Positions 14,803 to 22,266 of a stretch of DNA of 24,475 nt are shown here, in pieces; within the stretch, counting starts at the first letter, position 1, and each line of letters begins with the position of its first letter. Under the pieces are notes generated by a model. The model was not told where the DNA came from, did not search any database, and was given only the letters and a program-made list of their open reading frames with translations. The DNA is from Verrucomicrobia bacterium 12-59-8 (GTDB taxonomy: Bacteria; Verrucomicrobiota; Verrucomicrobiae; Verrucomicrobiales; Verrucomicrobiaceae). The position numbers were made by a program, and so were the translations under genes. Where the stretch lies: the NCBI GenBank assembly GCA_002279765.1, contig NCCR01000087.1, positions 1 through 24,475 on the forward strand, given 5' to 3'.

Positions 14803-15606
14803 ATGAAAAAGCTCCTTCCACTGCACACCCTCGCAGCCTTCCTCACCCTCACCCTCACCCTCACCCTCATCTCCTGCACCGACAAACCCCACGCCCCCGC
14901 CCACGACGCCCAGGAAGAACACGATCACGAGAGCGATCACGGCCCCGAAAACGGCGCTCAGTTCAAGAAAGGGCAGGGGGTCACCCTCACCGAGGATATG
15001 AAGCAAGCCATCGGCCTCAAGACCGCAGAAGTCACCGAGTCACCCGTCCCCGCCATGTGCATCGTCACACTCCAAATCGTGCCTTCCCAAGACCTCCAAC
15101 CCGCCGCACTCACCTCAGACGCCGCCACTTCCACGCAAGCCACCGGCTGGCTCACCGCCGCCCAGGCCAGATGGATCAAATCCGGCCAGCAGGTCACCCT
15201 GAGTGCCGAGAGCGACGACGCCAAATCATCTACGGGAGCCGTCGCACGCGTCGAGCAAACAGCGCACGCCACCCTCGGCGACTTCGCCCTCACCGTCACC
15301 ACCGCCGCTCCGCACCCCGTCGGCACCCGCCTCCTCATGACCTGCCGCGCCGCCCCCGGTGAAGCCGTCACCGCCATCCCACGCAGCGCCCTGCTCAAGA
15401 CCGCCGAAGGCACCTTCGCCTACACCATCAACGGCCCCTCCTACCTCCGCACCCCAGTCAAGACCGGTGCCATGAACGAAGACCTCGTCGAAATCACCGA
15501 CGGCCTCTACGCGGGAGACGAGATCGTCACCACCCCCGTCATGCAGCTCTGGCTCGCCGAACTCCAAGTCCTCCGCGGTGGCAAATCCTGCACCTGCGGT
15601 CATTGA
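14803..15606 (+). CDS. Short RND-efflux adaptor-like lipoprotein (CzcB-like)
   Basis: A 267-residue lipoprotein: signal peptide with LISC lipobox (Cys25), then a His/Glu-rich segment HAPAHDAQEEHDHESDHG (30-47). A CzcB-like beta-domain follows, with VTLTEDMKQAIGLKTAEV and C-terminal AIPRSALLKTAEGTFAYTI and VEITDGLYAGDEIVTTP, both typical of membrane-fusion proteins. It is much shorter than usual adaptors (about 350-500 residues), and I see no long alpha-hairpin or lipoyl repeat pair between the N- and C-terminal parts. The last residues, KSCTCGH, form a Cys/His tail. It sits 155 bp before the RND pump, so it is presumably its periplasmic adaptor or a metal chaperone derived from one. A (CTCACC)n repeat encodes LTLTLTLTL in the signal peptide. 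Confidence 0.75.
   Translation: MKKLLPLHTLAAFLTLTLTLTLISCTDKPHAPAHDAQEEHDHESDHGPENGAQFKKGQGVTLTEDMKQAIGLKTAEVTESPVPAMCIVTLQIVPSQDLQPAALTSDAATSTQATGWLTAAQARWIKSGQQVTLSAESDDAKSSTGAVARVEQTAHATLGDFALTVTTAAPHPVGTRLLMTCRAAPGEAVTAIPRSALLKTAEGTFAYTINGPSYLRTPVKTGAMNEDLVEITDGLYAGDEIVTTPVMQLWLAELQVLRGGKSCTCGH
14842..14871 (+). repeat. Hexanucleotide repeat in lipoprotein signal peptide
   Basis: CTCACC is repeated four times in tandem (14842, 14848, 14854, 14860), followed by the imperfect unit CTCATC. It encodes Leu-Thr repeats in the hydrophobic core of the signal peptide. Copy changes stay in frame. Confidence 0.75.
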
Positions 15607-15635
15607 GCCCATGTCCTCCTCCTCCGCACGCCCCA

Positions 15636-15666
15636 GCGCTCCAGGAGCGCGGGCCTCCGAGCCCGC
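15636..15666 (+). repeat. Overlapping palindromes after the adaptor gene
   Basis: GCGCTC-CAG-GAGCGC (15636-15650) is a perfect 6-bp stem with a 3-nt loop. It shares two bases with GCGGGC-CTCCGA-GCCCGC (15649-15666), a second perfect stem. No T-run follows. The arrangement resembles REP-type intergenic palindromes or a mutually exclusive pair of hairpins between the adaptor and pump genes. Confidence 0.5.
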
Positions 15667-15710
15667 AGCAGGTGCCACCCGCACAGCGCTCACTTCACCA
15701 TCTGCCAGTA

Positions 15711-15724
15711 TCTAGCACCTAGCA
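15711..15724 (+). repeat. 7-bp tandem repeat
   Basis: TCTAGCA and CCTAGCA are adjacent copies of a 7-bp unit, preceded by a degenerate half copy (CCAGTA). CTAG is rare in most bacterial genomes, so two copies seven bases apart stand out. It lies 38 bp upstream of the RND pump ATG. Confidence 0.5.
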
Positions 15725-15761
15725 CCGCTTCACACCATCTCATGCCCGGCCACCCCACCCC

Positions 15762-18700
15762 ATGCTAACCTTCCTCCTCACCCAGGCCATGCGCCAGCGT
15801 GCCGCCGTCATCCTCGGCACCGTGGTCCTCGCCGCCCTCGGCGTCTGGTCCGCGCTGCGCCTGCCCATGGATGCCGTGCCGGACATCACCAATCCGCAGG
15901 TCCAGATCAACACCGCCGTCCCCGCACTCGCCCCCGAAGAAGTCGAAAAGCTCGTCTCCTTCCTTATCGAGACCGACATGGCCGGCCTCCCCGGCATGGT
16001 CGAGCTCCGGTCACTCTCCAAGTTCGGCCTCTCGCAGATCACCATGATCTTCCACGACGGCGTGGACATCTACCGCACGCGCCAGCTCGTCACCGAGCGC
16101 CTTCAGGGCGTGCTCGATGAACTCCCTCCCGGTCTCACCCCGCGCCTTGCCCCCATCGCCACCGGCCTCGGCGAAATCTTCTACTACACGCTCGACTACA
16201 CCGCCGACGCCCCGGACAAGCCCAAGACGCGTGAAGCCCAGCTCATGGAGCTGCGCACCATCCACGAGTACCAAGTGAAACCCCTCCTACGCCGCACCCC
16301 CGGCGTCGCCGAGGTCAATACCAGCGGCGGCTATCACCGGCAGATCGTCATTCAGCCCGACCCCGCACGCCTCGTCGCCGCAGGCATGTCCCTCGATGAA
16401 CTTGCCCGCAAAGTCGAAGAAGGCACCCGCAATGCCGGCGGTGGTTTTGTCGAGATCGGTGGCGAGCAGCTCATCGTCCGCGCCCCCGGTCGCGTCAGCA
16501 GCGTCGAAGAAATCAAGCGCCTCCCCCTCAAGTTCGGCGGCGGCGTCAAACCCATCCTCCTTCAGGAAGTCGCCAGCGTCGGCATCGGCTCCGCCTTCCG
16601 CACCGGAGCCAGCACCCATGAAGGAGACGAAGCCCTCGTTGGCGCAGCCCTCATGCTCGCCGGCGAAAATGCCCGCCTCGTCGCCAACGCCGTGCGTGAA
16701 AACTTGGAAGACATCCAGCGCAAGCTCCCCCCCGGCCTCGTCATCCGCACCGTCTATGACCGCAGCGATCTCGTCAATCGCACCATCCACACCGTCGAGT
16801 CTAATCTCAGCGAAGGCGCACTCCTCGTCGTCATCGTCCTCTTCCTCCTCCTCGGCAATGCCCGCGCCGCCTTCATCGTCGCCCTCGTCATCCCACTCTC
16901 CATGCTCCTCGCCATGATCGGCATGGTCGAGCTCGGCGTCTCCGGAAACCTCATGTCCCTCGGCGCGATCGACTTCGGCCTCATCATCGACGGAGCCGTC
17001 GTCATGGTCGAAAACATCGTCCGCCATCTTGGCGAGCGACAGCACGCCCTCGGCCGCAAACTCTCCGCCACCGAGCGCGCGGAAGAAGTGCTCAAGTCCG
17101 CCAAGGAAGTCGCCAGCCCCATGTTCTTCGGCGTCCTCATCATCACCGTCGTTTACGTCCCCATCCTCGCGTTGCAGGGCATCGAAGGAAAAATGTTCCA
17201 GCCCATGGCCATGGTCGTCATGCTCGCCCTCGGCGCATCGCTCGTGCTCGCCCTCATGCTCATGCCCGTCCTCTGCGCCACCCTCCTCGGCGGCAAGATT
17301 CAGGAAAAGGACAACCTCATCGTCACCGCCACCAAGCGCCTCTACGCCCCGCTGCTGAATTTCGGCCTGCGCCATCGCTGGCTCATCGTCATGCCCCTCT
17401 TCGGCCTCTTCGCCTGGAGCCTCGTCCTCTTCTCACGCCTCGGTGCCGAATTCATCCCGCAGCTCGATGAAGGCGACTTCACCTTCCAGTTCATCCGCAG
17501 CGCCAGCGCCAGCCTCTCCTCCTCCGTGCAGCTCCAAAAACAAAGCGAAGCCGTCCTCCGCCGCGAGTTCCCCGAAGTGCGCGATGTCTTCTCCCGCATC
17601 GGCACCGCCGAAGTCGCCACCGATCCCATGGGCCCGAACGTCGCCGACACCTACGTCATGCTCACGCCCCCCGAAACCTGGCGCAAAGTCGATGGCACCC
17701 ACATCACCAAAGCCGCCCTCGGCGACCTCATGCGCGAGCGACTCCTCGCCCAAGTCCCCGGCCAAAACATCCTCGTCTCCCAGCCCATCCAGATGCGCTT
17801 CAACGAGATCATGGCCGGTGCCCGCGCCGACCTCCTCTGCAAAATCTTCGGCGAAAACTACGACGACCTCGAACGCCTCGCCGGAGAAATCACCGCCGTG
17901 TTAAACAGCCTCCCCGGCGGCAGCGAGACCGAATTCGACGCCATCGGCAAAGTCCCCATGATCGAGATCCAGCCCGACCGCGAGGCCATGATCAAATACA
18001 ACGTCCACAGCGAAGACCTGTACAAACTCATCGAAACCGCCCTCGCAGGCGATGAAGTCGGCACCCTCATCCAAGGCAACCGCCGCACCCCCATCCTCGT
18101 CCGCCTCGCCGAAGACCAGCGCGCCGATCTCACCACCATGGAGCGCCTCCCTCTCCGCACCGAAGGCGGCGGCATGCTCGCCCTCAAGCAGATCGCCAAA
18201 GTGAAGCTCGAAGACCGCGTCAACCAGATCACCCGCGAAGACACCCAGCGCCGTGTCAGCGTCCTCATCAACGTGCGTGGTCGCGATACCGAAGGCTTCG
18301 TCCACGAAGCCACCCGCATGATCCGCGAGAAAGTCGTCTTTCCCGCAGGCTACTACTTCGAGTTCGGCGGCCAGTTCAAAAACCTGCAAGAGGCCAAAGC
18401 CCGCCTCACCATCGTCGTCCCTCTCGCGCTCGCCCTCATCTTCGTCCTCATCTACCTCAGCTTCGGTTCCTTCAAGCAGGCCGCGCTCATCTTCATCTGC
18501 GTCCCCCTCGCCGTCACCGGCGGCATCTTCGCCCTCTACCTGCGCGGCATGCCCTTCACCATCTCCGCCGCCGTCGGCTTCATCGCCCTCAGCGGCATCG
18601 CCGTCCTCAACGGCATCATGCTCATCAGCTTCATCAATCAATTGCGACGCGAAGGCCACGAACTCCGCTCCGCCGTCGTCACCGGCACCCTCACACGACT

Positions 18701-18899
18701 GCGACCCAAGCTCATGACCGCCCTCGTCGCCAGCCTCGGCTTCGTCCCCATGGCCATCGCCACCGGAGCCGGAGCCGAAGTCCAGCGCCCCATCGCCACC
18801 GTCGTCATCGGCGGCATCATCACCTCCACCTTCCTCACCCTCCTCGTTGTCCCCCTCCTCTACGATTGGTTAGAAAAACGATCCACCCCTCCAGCATAA
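15762..18899 (+). CDS. czcA: Heavy-metal RND efflux pump, CzcA type
   Basis: A 1045-residue inner-membrane proton-driven antiporter. It has the RND layout: TM1 (about 12-32), a periplasmic domain, a TM block (about 350-500), a second periplasmic domain, and a C-terminal TM block (about 880-1035). The N-terminus MDAVPDITNPQVQI is typical of the heavy-metal branch. The TM4 signature DFGLIIDGAVVMVEN (404-418) has D, D and E at offsets 0, 6 and 13, matching the proton-relay residues of CzcA for divalent Co/Zn/Cd; the Cu/Ag (CusA) signature differs. It follows the adaptor-like lipoprotein. No outer-membrane factor (CzcC/TolC) is in the window, so it must be encoded elsewhere or be replaced. Metal specificity is inferred from the signature only. 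Confidence 0.94.
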   Translation: MLTFLLTQAMRQRAAVILGTVVLAALGVWSALRLPMDAVPDITNPQVQINTAVPALAPEEVEKLVSFLIETDMAGLPGMVELRSLSKFGLSQITMIFHDGVDIYRTRQLVTERLQGVLDELPPGLTPRLAPIATGLGEIFYYTLDYTADAPDKPKTREAQLMELRTIHEYQVKPLLRRTPGVAEVNTSGGYHRQIVIQPDPARLVAAGMSLDELARKVEEGTRNAGGGFVEIGGEQLIVRAPGRVSSVEEIKRLPLKFGGGVKPILLQEVASVGIGSAFRTGASTHEGDEALVGAALMLAGENARLVANAVRENLEDIQRKLPPGLVIRTVYDRSDLVNRTIHTVESNLSEGALLVVIVLFLLLGNARAAFIVALVIPLSMLLAMIGMVELGVSGNLMSLGAIDFGLIIDGAVVMVENIVRHLGERQHALGRKLSATERAEEVLKSAKEVASPMFFGVLIITVVYVPILALQGIEGKMFQPMAMVVMLALGASLVLALMLMPVLCATLLGGKIQEKDNLIVTATKRLYAPLLNFGLRHRWLIVMPLFGLFAWSLVLFSRLGAEFIPQLDEGDFTFQFIRSASASLSSSVQLQKQSEAVLRREFPEVRDVFSRIGTAEVATDPMGPNVADTYVMLTPPETWRKVDGTHITKAALGDLMRERLLAQVPGQNILVSQPIQMRFNEIMAGARADLLCKIFGENYDDLERLAGEITAVLNSLPGGSETEFDAIGKVPMIEIQPDREAMIKYNVHSEDLYKLIETALAGDEVGTLIQGNRRTPILVRLAEDQRADLTTMERLPLRTEGGGMLALKQIAKVKLEDRVNQITREDTQRRVSVLINVRGRDTEGFVHEATRMIREKVVFPAGYYFEFGGQFKNLQEAKARLTIVVPLALALIFVLIYLSFGSFKQAALIFICVPLAVTGGIFALYLRGMPFTISAAVGFIALSGIAVLNGIMLISFINQLRREGHELRSAVVTGTLTRLRPKLMTALVASLGFVPMAIATGAGAEVQRPIATVVIGGIITSTFLTLLVVPLLYDWLEKRSTPPA

Positions 18900-18998
18900 C
18901 TAAGTCCTCAACCAGTGCCGCCGCACCAAAATCCTCATCCTCGTCCTCCATCCAATCCCTCCGCTAAACACCACCACCCCCACCCACCCTCAATTTAC

Positions 18999-19026
18999 AA
19001 TTCCCAGTTTTCAGTTCCCAGTTTTC
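18999..19026 (+). repeat. 14-bp tandem repeat
   Basis: AATTCCCAGTTTTC (18999-19012) is followed directly by AGTTCCCAGTTTTC (19013-19026), differing at one position. It is an AT-richer island between the pump and the small exported protein gene, 31 bp before the second 9-bp-period repeat copy. No gene is seen from 18900 to 19151. Confidence 0.7.
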
Positions 19027-19056
19027 AATCCTCTAAAACCCAACGCATCCACCACC

Positions 19057-19089
19057 CCATACGTCCCATAGGTCTTATCCGTCCTATCC
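19057..19089. repeat. 9-bp-period repeat, copy B
   Basis: Units start at 19057, 19066, 19075 and 19084: CCATACGTC, CCATAGGTC, TTATCCGTC, then a partial CTATCC. The consensus and period are the same as the copies at 14639 and 19649. It lies upstream of the small exported protein gene. Confidence 0.7.
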
Positions 19090-19151
19090 AAACACCCACC
19101 ATTCCGCACTTCGCATCCGCGCACCCACAACCAACCGACACCCACACCCCC

Positions 19152-19586
19152 ATGAAAACCCTCCTCCACACCTTCCTCCTCCTCGTCACCCTCACCTCCG
19201 CCATCGCCGACACCGCCGTCAAAGCCGGGCCCCGCAAAGGCCGCCTCCTCGAATTCTCCCCCACGCAAAGCGCCGAGTTTTTCGTCGAAAAAGACCGCAC
19301 CATCAGCATCGCCTTCTACGACGCCGCCATGAAAGCGCAGCCCCCCGCCGCGCAAGTTGTCACCGCCACCGCTGAAGCACCCACCGGCAAAACCAAGATC
19401 GACTTCGCCCCCAAAGGTACCCTCCTCGTCGCCACCGCCCCGCTCCCCGCCGGCGAAGACTACCAGGTCGTCGTCCAGGTCAAACCCGACGCCACCTCCA
19501 AGCCCAAAAACTTCCGCATCAAGCTCCTCCTCTACACCTGCAAAGAATGCGGCAACGCCGAATACGCCTGCATCTGCGATCATTGA
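19152..19586 (+). CDS. Small exported protein with C-terminal Cys/His cluster
   Basis: A 144-residue protein starting MKTLLHTFLLLVTLTSAIADT, a clear signal peptide, hence ATG 19152; the longer in-frame start at 18915 would translate the repeat-filled spacer. The mature domain is beta-rich in appearance (KGRLLEFSPTQSAEFFVEKDRTISIAFYD, then GTLLVATAPLPAGEDYQVVVQV). The end, YTCKECGNAEYACICDH, has four Cys and a His, a probable metal site similar in style to the CTCGH end of the adaptor-like lipoprotein. I do not recognise a named family. From position after the CzcA pump, a periplasmic metal-binding accessory is inferred (functionally CusF-like, but not similar in sequence as far as I can see). 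Confidence 0.75.
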   Translation: MKTLLHTFLLLVTLTSAIADTAVKAGPRKGRLLEFSPTQSAEFFVEKDRTISIAFYDAAMKAQPPAAQVVTATAEAPTGKTKIDFAPKGTLLVATAPLPAGEDYQVVVQVKPDATSKPKNFRIKLLLYTCKECGNAEYACICDH

Positions 19587-19648
19587 TTTTGCTTTCAGCT
19601 TGTCCTGAGCCCTCTCAGCCTCTCCCCATCACGCGCCACAGCTCCGCA

Positions 19649-19684
19649 ACATCCGCCACATAGGTTCTATTAGACCCATTCGCC
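19649..19684. repeat. 9-bp-period repeat, copy C (degenerate)
   Basis: Units at 19649, 19658, 19667 and 19676 read ACATCCGCC, ACATAGGTT, CTATTAGAC and CCATTCGCC. They are more diverged than the copies at 14639 and 19057 but keep the exact 9-bp period and the YAT core. It lies just after the small exported protein gene, in the convergent spacer. Confidence 0.55.
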
Positions 19685-19691
19685 CCCATCC

Positions 19692-20153
19692 TCACTCCGA
19701 CCCCGCTACTTTGACAGGCGCGGTACCATTCTCACCTCGCGCAAAAATCCTCGGCTTGAACGTCGTCACCCAAACCGGTGAACCCCATGAGCTAGGATAG
19801 CGCGAAGTATACCGCACCGTCTTCTCCTTCAGCGGCGTCCCCGGTGCCGGATGCGGCACCTCCATGTCATGATAAAGGTACTCATACGATCCATGTGGCG
19901 ATGCCACGCGGTCATAGTATCCCATCCCACCAGGGCGTGACGCACTGTAGGGGTAAAACCCGCTCCGCTCGTACGGACGTCCATAAGGTCGCAGGCTGCT
20001 CACATACGCTGGCGAGCCAAACGCAGGCGGAGCTGCTTTGGCAGACGTGGAAGTGGTTCGGGCCGGTACCGTGCGACGATACAGGTCCCCCGTGCAGGAG
20101 GCGATGCCGCAGGCCGTCACAATTGCGCAGACGGTCAGGAAAAGATGTTTCAT
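19692..20153 (-). CDS. Hypothetical lipoprotein
   Basis: A 153-residue protein starting MKHLFLTVCAIVTACGIASC. GIASC is a lipobox with the acylated Cys at residue 20, so it should be membrane-attached outside the cytoplasm. The mature part is rich in Tyr, Pro, Arg and Gly (SLRPYGRPYERSGFYPYSASRPGGMGYYD), with no recognised domain. The C-terminus contains WGSPVWVTTFKPRIF. It is transcribed divergently from the DUF4175-like gene and convergently with the metal cluster. A predicted promoter lies about 30 bp upstream. Function unknown. Confidence 0.72.
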   Translation of the reverse strand: MKHLFLTVCAIVTACGIASCTGDLYRRTVPARTTSTSAKAAPPAFGSPAYVSSLRPYGRPYERSGFYPYSASRPGGMGYYDRVASPHGSYEYLYHDMEVPHPAPGTPLKEKTVRYTSRYPSSWGSPVWVTTFKPRIFARGENGTAPVKVAGSE

Positions 20154-20188
20154 AAAGCGTGGAGGTGAAGGTTCAGAGCAACTGCCGG

Positions 20189-20218
20189 AGTATAGCTGTC
20201 AGGAAGACGACCTGTCTC
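20189..20218 (-). promoter_or_regulatory. Predicted promoter of the lipoprotein gene
   Basis: On the minus strand, GAGACA (20218-20213) and TATACT (20194-20189) are separated by 18 bp. The -10 matches consensus at 5 of 6 positions and the -35 at 4 of 6. The transcript would start about 29 nt before the ATG at 20153. Confidence 0.45.
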
Positions 20219-20243
20219 TAAAAATCAATACGCAGCGGGTCTG

Positions 20244-20294
20244 CCCACAGTGTGGGAATGTCTGTCATCTTCTTCTGCCGCCCTATGGATAGGG
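20244..20294. promoter_or_regulatory. Two perfect palindromes in a divergent promoter region
   Basis: CCCACA-G-TGTGGG (20244-20256) and CCCTAT-GG-ATAGGG (20281-20294) are perfect inverted repeats, 37 bp apart start to start, in the 199-bp spacer between the lipoprotein and DUF4175-like genes. Their centres are too tight for good RNA hairpins, which favours dimeric regulator operators. No regulator gene is adjacent. Confidence 0.45.
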
Positions 20295-20352
20295 GGCAAA
20301 ATTCAAACCACTGATGCCAAAGTACTTGGCCCTGCCTGCGTTTTGAGGTGTA

Positions 20353-22221
20353 ATGCCATGCATGAGCCAGACCGCTTCTCTCACCCCGGCTTTTGCCCCC
20401 GTGGCTCAGCGCGTTCAGGTGTGGGTGGTGCTTCGGCGCTGGCTGGCAGTCCTGCGCATGACGCTGATTCCGACCTCGCTGGTGCTTTTTCTGCTCGTGC
20501 TGGCAGCACTTCGCGGATCAGGGGCGGTGCTCTCCCCATGGCTCGGCCTGATCATGTGGCTGGCTGGCTGCCTCGGCTATGCTTGGTGGCAGCGTCCAGG
20601 GCAGTTCAGTGCGCTGGCCTTGTGGGATCAGGTGGCGGGACGACGCGAGGCGTTCGCCTCCGCCTGGTGGTTTGAACAGCACGACCAGGAGGGGGCGATG
20701 GCGCGTGCCCACATCGACGCGCAGCGTGCGGTTTTGGCGCAGGCATGGCCCGCATCGCTGAAACAAGATCTGCCTTTGCGGCCGGACCGCTGGCTCGCCG
20801 TGCCGCTGCTCATTGCGATTCTCGGCAGCTTCATCAGCATCGTCACGGCTCCGCCTTCGGAGGTGGTGGAAATGGATCAGGACATGACGCGCAAAGCCGC
20901 CGAAGAGGCGAAGAAGCTGGCTCAGACCGACTGGGAAAAGAAAAAATTGGCAGGGCTCAAGGAGGAAGAAACCAAGCAGGTCGAGGACTTAAAACAAAAG
21001 CTGCAGAAAACCGCCGCAGATCTCGCCAACGCAGAGGGCAAGGACGCACGCGATGTGCTCGCCGAATTGGAACGGCGTGCCCGCGAGGCTGAGAAGCTGG
21101 CGGAGGAGCTTGGCAACGGCAAGGAACCCTGGGCTTCGGAAAAACTCATCGAGGCGCTGCGCCAGCATGCAGACACGGCCGATCTCGGGGACGCCGCCGC
21201 CGCGAAGAATGCGCAGTCGGCAGCCCAGGCTGCCGCAGCGCTTGCCAGCCAGCTCAAATCACCGCAGCTCAGCGCTGAAGCGAAGGAGCGCATGAACGAA
21301 ACACTCAAGGACGTGCAGCAGCAGTCGGATCAGGAGGATCGCAAACGCTCCCTTGGCCAGAACGTTCTCGCGGCGGGCGATCAAATGCAGCAGGGCAACC
21401 CGGCAGGTGCAGGTGAAGAATTCCAAAAGCTCGCCGACAAGCTGCGCGACCTCGCTCTGCGTGAGCAGTCGCGTCAGGAACTGCAGCAGCTCGCCCAGCA
21501 GTTGCGTGATTCCGGCAGCAAGATCGCGGGACAGCAGGACGGCAGCCAGGGCGCGATGCAGCAGATGAGCCAGACGGGGCAAGGAGATTCATCAGAACAG
21601 CAAGGGCAGCAAAGTGCGCCCCAAACGGGACAGTCGCAAAATTCCCAGCAGATGCTCAATCCTCCCGGCATGGGCCAGACCGGCCAGCAAAATCAAATGC
21701 AGCAGCCTCAGGATGGGCAGGGGCAGGGCCAGCAATCCATGATGAGCATGGGCCAGGGGCAGCAGGGCCAGGCTGGCAAGCAGGGCCAGCCCGGCGATGG
21801 CCAGCCGATGTTACTAGCTCCGGTTCCCGGTGCGGCCAAACCGGATGACAAAGCCCCCGTGGTCATCCTCCCGGGTGCTGGTTCGCCGGGCGATCCCAAT
21901 GGCCCCATGCTCGCCATGCCTGGCTCAGGATTGCCTCCCGGCAACGCCAAAGCAGATCTCAACACCACTCCCACCACCAAGCAGGACACCGACAATCAAA
22001 GCGTGGTTCGCGCACAGCAAAACAGCGAAGGCCAGAGCACCGTGCGCACCGTCGAAGGCGGCGTGCGCAATGAACAATCCGCACGCTCAGCCACACAGAC
22101 CGCTCTTGATGCGATTCAAGCCGAAGAAGCTGCGCTCGATGAAGCGGCCCTGCCACCCGCACGCCGTGAACAGGTCCGGCGCTACTTCAACGAACTGCGG
22201 AAGCGGTTTGAGGGAAAGTGA
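20353..22221 (+). CDS. DUF4175-like membrane protein with coiled coil and Q/G-rich region
   Basis: A 622-residue protein. Two N-terminal membrane segments (about 36-55 and 62-78) are followed by a soluble stretch and a third helix (about 149-166). Next is a long charged coiled coil rich in K/E/A (about 175-380), a low-complexity Gln/Gly/Met/Ser region (about 390-480), a Pro/Gly segment, and a C-terminal block ending PPARREQVRRYFNELRKRFEGK. The membrane-coiled coil-Q-rich layout and the 'P..R..V..YF..L' ending resemble DUF4175 proteins linked to MoxR/Bat operons in Planctomycetes and Verrucomicrobiota; no MoxR or VWA gene is present here. ATG 20353 has GAGGTG just upstream; an in-frame ATG at 20362 is an alternative. 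Function unknown. Confidence 0.72.
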   Translation: MPCMSQTASLTPAFAPVAQRVQVWVVLRRWLAVLRMTLIPTSLVLFLLVLAALRGSGAVLSPWLGLIMWLAGCLGYAWWQRPGQFSALALWDQVAGRREAFASAWWFEQHDQEGAMARAHIDAQRAVLAQAWPASLKQDLPLRPDRWLAVPLLIAILGSFISIVTAPPSEVVEMDQDMTRKAAEEAKKLAQTDWEKKKLAGLKEEETKQVEDLKQKLQKTAADLANAEGKDARDVLAELERRAREAEKLAEELGNGKEPWASEKLIEALRQHADTADLGDAAAAKNAQSAAQAAAALASQLKSPQLSAEAKERMNETLKDVQQQSDQEDRKRSLGQNVLAAGDQMQQGNPAGAGEEFQKLADKLRDLALREQSRQELQQLAQQLRDSGSKIAGQQDGSQGAMQQMSQTGQGDSSEQQGQQSAPQTGQSQNSQQMLNPPGMGQTGQQNQMQQPQDGQGQGQQSMMSMGQGQQGQAGKQGQPGDGQPMLLAPVPGAAKPDDKAPVVILPGAGSPGDPNGPMLAMPGSGLPPGNAKADLNTTPTTKQDTDNQSVVRAQQNSEGQSTVRTVEGGVRNEQSARSATQTALDAIQAEEAALDEAALPPARREQVRRYFNELRKRFEGK

Positions 22222-22266
22222 GCGTTTAGCAGACCTGTCCGTGGCATCAGCCAGTGGAAATCCCGT

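Noticed and set aside
14842..14871. On/off phase variation by the CTCACC repeat
   Set aside because: The 6-bp unit keeps the frame, so copy change cannot switch the gene off.
14565..15362. An Arg/Pro/His-rich frame overlapping the adaptor gene
   Set aside because: Out-of-frame reading of a C-rich gene; low-complexity composition and no start signal.
16287..17375. A 362-codon acidic frame antisense to the RND pump
   Set aside because: It mirrors the codon bias of the pump gene (third-position C), has no family motifs, and the plus-strand pump is unambiguous.
15762..18899. CusA-type (Cu/Ag) assignment of the RND pump
   Set aside because: The TM4 signature has the D-x5-D-x6-E arrangement of the divalent-metal CzcA group rather than the CusA pattern.
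18915..19151. N-terminal extension of the small exported protein
   Set aside because: It would translate two repeat arrays and bury a clean signal peptide at residue 80.
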